NCBI RefSeq assembly: GCF_040712315.1
Contig: NC_134016.1
Coordinates: forward strand, 48,734,986 to 48,798,985
From: Castanea sativa
Taxonomy: Eukaryota > Streptophyta > Magnoliopsida > Fagales > Fagaceae
Direction of reading: 5' to 3'
DNA: 64,000 nt
Notes under the pieces: model-generated
Seen by the model: the letters and a program-made list of their open reading frames with translations, nothing else
What the model was told of the DNA's origin: nothing
Databases searched by the model: none
Position numbers and translations under genes: made by a program
Part shown: one piece after another, positions 59,517-64,000 of the stretch
Layout: each line of letters opens with the position of its first letter
Position numbering within the stretch: position 1 is the first letter of the stretch

Positions 59517-60372
59517 GTTTAGTTTGAACCTCTAAGTTTGTCATCTAGCATAGGCCTGTCTTTTAATTCCTTGCATGCTATGTTTTTACAAGCATATCTA
59601 TCTTCTGATGTAGCTTCATTTGTGTGACAGTAGCTGATTTTCGAGCAACTTTTTCCATGAGGTGGAGTTGCCATAACTATCAGTGCCATTGAAGTTTTCA
59701 AAATTAAAGAAGAAAGTTTTGTTTAATGCCTTGTTTTACTCGACTAATGATTTGATAAGAAGCTAGATAACTGCTAAACTGTGCGAGTTTGCCCTTAGGA
59801 GGAAAAGTTGTCTCATTCATCACATATATGCATCATTTTCTCTGTGTCTCGGTCCAACATATGATTGGGGCTTTCATAATATAAGAGGGATGATGTTGTA
59901 GCCGATATATTGCAACCTTGATTGATAAAGTTGGACTCAATTACTAAGTAACATACAAGTAACCTAATAAGTTTACTTGTATTTTATGATTTGAATTGAA
60001 AATGAATGTAATTATTCCTTTCATGAGCATCACTTTAAGCCTTGCACCATCAACGGAGTAAAAACAAAATCATGCTGTAGACTTTTTTTTTTTTTTTTTT
60101 TTTTGCATCTGTCATTTAGTTCTGTTTTTTTTTTTTGGAGAAACATTCAGATGTTTTGCTTATAACTAAATAAAAGCCATAAAGGCTTGTGATCAATAGA
60201 GGAACCTTGATAGAGTAGTCATATACTTGCATATCGGTCACTATCTTCACTATTGAAAAGGTCTTGTCTTCGATATGGAATTCTACTATTAGTGTCACAT
60301 GTTTTTGTACTTTTATCTATAATTTTCTTTTTAATTGAGTCTATGCATTTGTAACTTGGAATTTGTGTTCAG

Positions 60373-60537
60373 CTATGGCAGCCTGATGAGCAGAAGGTGC
60401 AAAAACTTGTGGAGATGGGCTTTGCTGAAGCAGCTGTGAGAAGTGCTTTAAAAGCTGTTAATTGGGAAGAAATCTTGGCTGTTAAAATGATTCGCTTTGC
60501 AGACTGTGGACCAGCTAGAATTGAAGCATATAGAAAG
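60373..60537 (+). CDS. UBA exon unit g
   Basis: 165 nt, phase 0, acceptor TTCAG: VQKLVEMGFAEAAVRSALKA then VNWEEILAVKMIRFADCGPA. The usual NGDE turn is NWEE. Confidence 0.6.
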
Positions 60538-61386
60538 GTTTAGTTTGAATGTCTAAGTTCGTCATCTAGCATAGGCTTGTCTTTTAATTCCTTGCATGCT
60601 ATGTTTTTACAAGCATATCTATCTTCTAATGTAGCTTCATTTGTGTGACAGTAGCTTATTATCGAGCAACTTTTTCCATGAGGTGGAGTTGCCATAACTA
60701 TTAGTGCCATTGAAGTTTTCAAAATTAAAGAAGAAAGTTTTGTTTAATGCCTTGTTTTACTCGACTAATGATTTGATAAGAAGCTAGATAACTGCTAAAC
60801 TATGGGAGTTTGCCCTTAGGAGGAAAAGTTCTCATTCATCACATATATGCATCCTTTCTCTGTGTGTTGGTCCCACATATGACTGGGGCTTACATAATAT
60901 AACAGGGATGATGTTTGTAGCTAATGCATTGCAACCTTGATTGATAAAGTTGGACTTAATTACTAAGTACCATACAACTAACCTAATAAGTTGACTTGTA
61001 TTTTATGATTTGAATTGAAAATGAATGTAATTATTCCTTTCATGTGCATCACTTTAAGCCTTGCCCCATCAACAGTTAAAAAACAAAATCATGCAGTGGA
61101 CTATTTTTTTTGCATCTATCATTCAGGAGTTTTGTTTTGTTTTTCTTTTTGAGAAACATTCAGATGTTTTGCTTACAACTAGAGAAAAGCCATAAAGGCT
61201 TGTGATCAAAAGAGGAATCTTGGTAGAGCAGTCATATACTTGCCATATCTGTCACTATCTTCAATATTGAAAAGGTCTTGTCTTCAATATGGAATTTTAC
61301 TATTAGTGTCACATGTGTTTGTACTTTTATCTGTAATTTTCTTTTTAATTGAGTCTATGCATTTGTAACTTGCAATTTGTCTTCTG

Positions 61387-61551
61387 CCATGGCAGCCTGA
61401 TGAGCAGCGGGTGCAAAAACTTGTGGAGATGGGCTTTGCTGAAGCTGCTGTGAGAAGTGCTTTGGAAGCTGTTAATGGTGTTGAAATCTGGGCTATTAAA
61501 ATGCTTCGCTTTGCAGAGTGTGCACGGGCTGGAAATGTTACAAATACAAAG
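61387..61551 (+). CDS. UBA exon unit h (acceptor altered)
   Basis: 165 nt of open UBA coding: VQKLVEMGFAEAAVRSALEA then VNGVEIWAIKMLRFAECARA. The acceptor is TTCTG instead of TTCAG. An alternative CAG seven to nine bases further (atggcag) would be out of phase, so this unit may be skipped. Confidence 0.5.
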
Positions 61552-62417
61552 GTTTAGTTTGAATCTCTAAGTTCCTCACCTAGCCTAGGCCTGTCTTTTA
61601 ACTCCTTGCATGCTATGTTTTTGCAAGCATATCTATCTTCTGATGTAGCTTTATCCATGTGACCCTAGCTTATTATTGAGCTACTTTTTCCATGAGGTGG
61701 AGTTGTCATAACTATTTGTGCCATTGAAGTTTTCAAAATTAAAGAAGAAAGTTTTATGTTCAGCGCCTTGTTTTAATGAACTAATGAGTTGATAAGAAGC
61801 TAGATAACTGCTAAACTGTGGGAGATTGCCCTCTAGAGGAAAAGTTGTCTCATTCATCACATATATGCATCCTTTCTTTGTGTGTTGGTCCGACATATGA
61901 CTGGGGCTTACATAATATAAAAGGGATGGTGTTTGTAGCCAATGCATTGCAACCTTGATTGATAAAGCTGAACTCAATTTTTAAGTACCATAAAAGTAAC
62001 CTAATAAGTTGACTTGTATTTTATGATTTGAAGAAATGAATGTAATTATTCCTTTCTTGAGCATCACTTTAAGCCCTGCCCCATCAATGGCGAAAAAACA
62101 AAATCATGCAGTGCACTTTTTTTTTTTTAGTTTTTTTTGTTTGCATCAGTCATTCAGGAGTTTTGTTTTTTTTTTTTTTTTTTTTGAGAAACATTCAGAT
62201 ATTTTGCTTATAACTAAAGAAAAGCCTTAAGGCTTGTGATCAAAAGAGGAACCTCGATAGAGCAATCATATACTTGCATATATGTCATTATCTTCACTAT
62301 TGAAAAGGTCTCGTCTTCGATATGAAATTTTACTATTAGTGTCACGTGTTTTTACTTTTATCTGTAATTTTCTTTTTAATTGAGTCTATGCATTTATAAC
62401 ATGCAATTTGTCTTCAG

Positions 62418-62609
62418 TTATGGCAACCTGATGAGCCCAAAGTTCAAAAACTTGTGGAGATGTGCTGTGATGATGATTATGTTGGGAGAAGTGTTGTGGA
62501 AGCTCTTGTGAGAAGTGCTCTGGAAGTTGTTAATGGTGATGAAATCTTGGCTATTACAATGTTTCGTTTTGTAGCGTATGCACAGGCTTTGAACGATGAA
62601 AAGACAAAG
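62418..62609 (+). CDS. UBA exon unit i (enlarged)
   Basis: 192 nt, phase 0, acceptor TTCAG. The first helix and MGF loop are replaced by VQKLVEMCCDDDYVGRSVVE, followed by LVRSALEVVNGDEILAITMF. The 27-nt gain looks like a partial internal duplication (RSVVEAL/RSALEV). Ubiquitin binding through the MGF loop is probably lost. Confidence 0.5.
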
Positions 62610-63422
62610 GTTTAGTTTGAATCTCTTGAGTTCCTCATCTAGCCTAGGCCTGTCTTTTAATTCCTTGCATGCTTTGTTTTTTTAAGCATATCTATCTCCT
62701 AATGTAGCTTTATCTATGCGACTCTAGCTTATTATCGAGCAACCTTTTCCATGAGGTGGAGTTGCCATAACTATCACTGCCATTGAAGTTTTCAAAATTA
62801 AAGAAGAAAGCTTATGTTCAGCGTCTTGTTTTAATCAACTAATGATTTGATAAGAAGTTAGATAACTGCTAAACTGTGGGAGTTTACCCTTAGGAGGAAA
62901 AGTTGTTTCATTCATCACATATATGCATCCTTTCTCTGTATGTCGGTCCCATTGGTGCTTACATAATATAAGAGGGATGATGTTTATAGCCGATGCATTG
63001 CAACCTTGATTGATGAAGCTAGACTCAATTACTAAGTACCATACAAGAAGCCTAGTAAGTTGACTTGTATTTTCTGATTTGAATTCAAAATGATTGTAAT
63101 TATTCTTTTCATGAGCATCACTTTAAGCCTTGCCCCATCAACGGCGAAAAAATAAAATCCTGCAGTGGACTTTTTTTTTTTCCTTCTGAGAAACATTCAG
63201 ATGTTTTGCTTATAACTAAAGAAAAGCCGTAATGGTTTGTGATCAAAATAGGAACCTGGATAGAGCAGTCATATACTTGCATATCCATCACTATCTTCTC
63301 TATTGAAAATGTTTCATCTTCGATATGGAATTTTACTATTAGTGTCACATGTGTTTGTACTTTTATCTGTAATTTTCTTTTTGATTGAGTCTATGCATTT
63401 GTAACTTGCAATTTGTCTTTTG

Positions 63423-63825
63423 CTATGGTTGCTTAATGAGCAGGAGATGCAAAATCTTGTTGCTGAAGCTGCTGTGGAAGTGCTCTTGATGCTGTTTATT
63501 ATTTGTTTATTTTTGGTTTGTTTGCTGAACTCTGAAGCTGTAGAAGCAGGTTTATTATTTCTTTTCTTAAAAGGAGTAGGAGAAATTCTATTCCTATAAA
63601 TACTCTTTATAGAGAGGTTTATTTATGTTATGTGTGTTTTTTTAATAAAAGTTTGTTAGAGAGGTTTTTCCTATTATTTTGCCTACCGGCCTAGTGTTCT
63701 TGTAGAACTTAGGTTTCGTGGAAGAGTTGTAGTGATTTTGTGTTATAGATTCTGCTTCTACACGTCTACGCTGTATCAAGTTGTTAATAGAGATGAAATC
63801 TTGGCTTTCAAATTGATGAAGTGAA
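63423..63825 (+). pseudogene. UBA exon unit j, split
   Basis: The acceptor is TTTTG and not CAG. The frame starts LWLLNEQEMQNLVAEAAVEV, lacking the MGF segment. The second half of the motif (VVNRDEILAFKLMK and stop) is found only at about 63783-63825. About 280 bp of unrelated T-rich DNA with TAATAAA-like text (63640) lies in between. This marks the decayed right end of the array within the window. Confidence 0.6.
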
Positions 63826-64000
63826 TAATCCTCCTATGCAATAACATGAGCATGCAAATGGATATATGGCATTCATCCAAAGTCATGAACGCATTAGAGA
63901 CCAAGAAATTCATTCTCAACTCCAATCGGATCTTATCAATCATTTATGGCAATTTCATGGCAAGTCGTAGGAACTTGAGTGTGAGTTGTGGCATGTGAGT
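63826..64000. other. Right end of window
   Basis: No feature recognised; the sequence leaves the UBA array. Confidence 0.3.

Larger units (their letters stand above)
57520..63422. repeat. Tandem array spacers, about 1.02-kb period
   Basis: Exon starts at 58335, 59352, 60373, 61387, 62418 and 63423 are 1005-1031 bp apart. Every spacer carries the same landmarks in order: ctagcctaggcctgtctttt, agctagataactgctaaact, tcattcatcacatatatgca, tgattgataaagctagactc, a T-run, then cactatcttcactattgaaa. Two further units of the same family are at 11.9-13.45 kb. Confidence 0.9.

Noticed and set aside
56255..63825. Assigning the UBA locus to a named gene such as NUB1 or DSK2
   Set aside because: UBA motifs are clear, but no ubiquitin-like domain or other diagnostic part was recognised, so a name would be invented.

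Overview
This window is plant nuclear DNA. It is AT-rich, with GT-AG introns, TIR-NBS-LRR (TNL) resistance genes and many short non-autonomous transposons. TNLs point to a dicot. The mix of TNL clusters, tRNA-derived SINEs and MITEs would suit a woody species such as a Fagaceae tree, but that is a guess without a database search.

The main organisation is a repeated module of three gene types: a COMM-domain (COMMD-like) gene on the minus strand, a TNL gene on the minus strand and a UBA-domain exon cluster on the plus strand. Module 1 (about 1-14.2 kb) is decayed. Its COMMD copy (3576-5463) has two nonsense codons, two frameshifting indels and a lost splice acceptor. Its TNL copy (5.93-8.95 kb) has two nonsense codons and no LRR exons, although its TIR exon is open. 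Its UBA part (11.2-13.1 kb) has lost the upstream exon. Module 2 (about 14.7-64 kb) keeps an intact five-exon COMMD-like gene (18478-20617, 219 aa) and an intact five-exon TNL gene (38222-43064, 1135 aa, TIR-NBS-LRR-C-JID). It also has a UBA array of seven units at about 1.02 kb spacing (57.2-63.8 kb), the first holding two UBA motifs and the last broken. Both modules begin with a small TNL LRR relic (423-833; 16.05-16.13 kb).

Module 2 has been stretched by later insertions and duplications. These are tandem phytocyanin first-exon fragments (21.7 and 23.8 kb); a Mutator-like element of about 7 kb (25.4-32.4 kb) with a frameshifted transposase, long terminal inverted repeats and arrays of CTCGAG palindromes; a 1.9-kb tandem duplication of the TNL 3' end (34.8-38.6 kb); a repeat-rich stretch duplicated at 45-49 and 52-54.6 kb; a putative 1.9-kb solo LTR (46705-48636); and a hAT-like element (51332-52057).

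Because the modules are paralogous, several insertions can be read against an empty site elsewhere in the same window. Examples are a small Helitron (7895-8215), a 5'-truncated LINE (9404-9580, 12-bp target duplication), a 620-bp hAT-type element (13470-14089, 8-bp target duplication) and two related MITEs (about 14.95-15.89 kb).

Functionally, only the COMMD-like gene and the TNL gene of module 2 look able to make full proteins. The UBA array may be a working multi-exon gene running off the right edge or a degenerating exon array; the sequence alone does not decide. No tRNA, rRNA or CRISPR feature was found.
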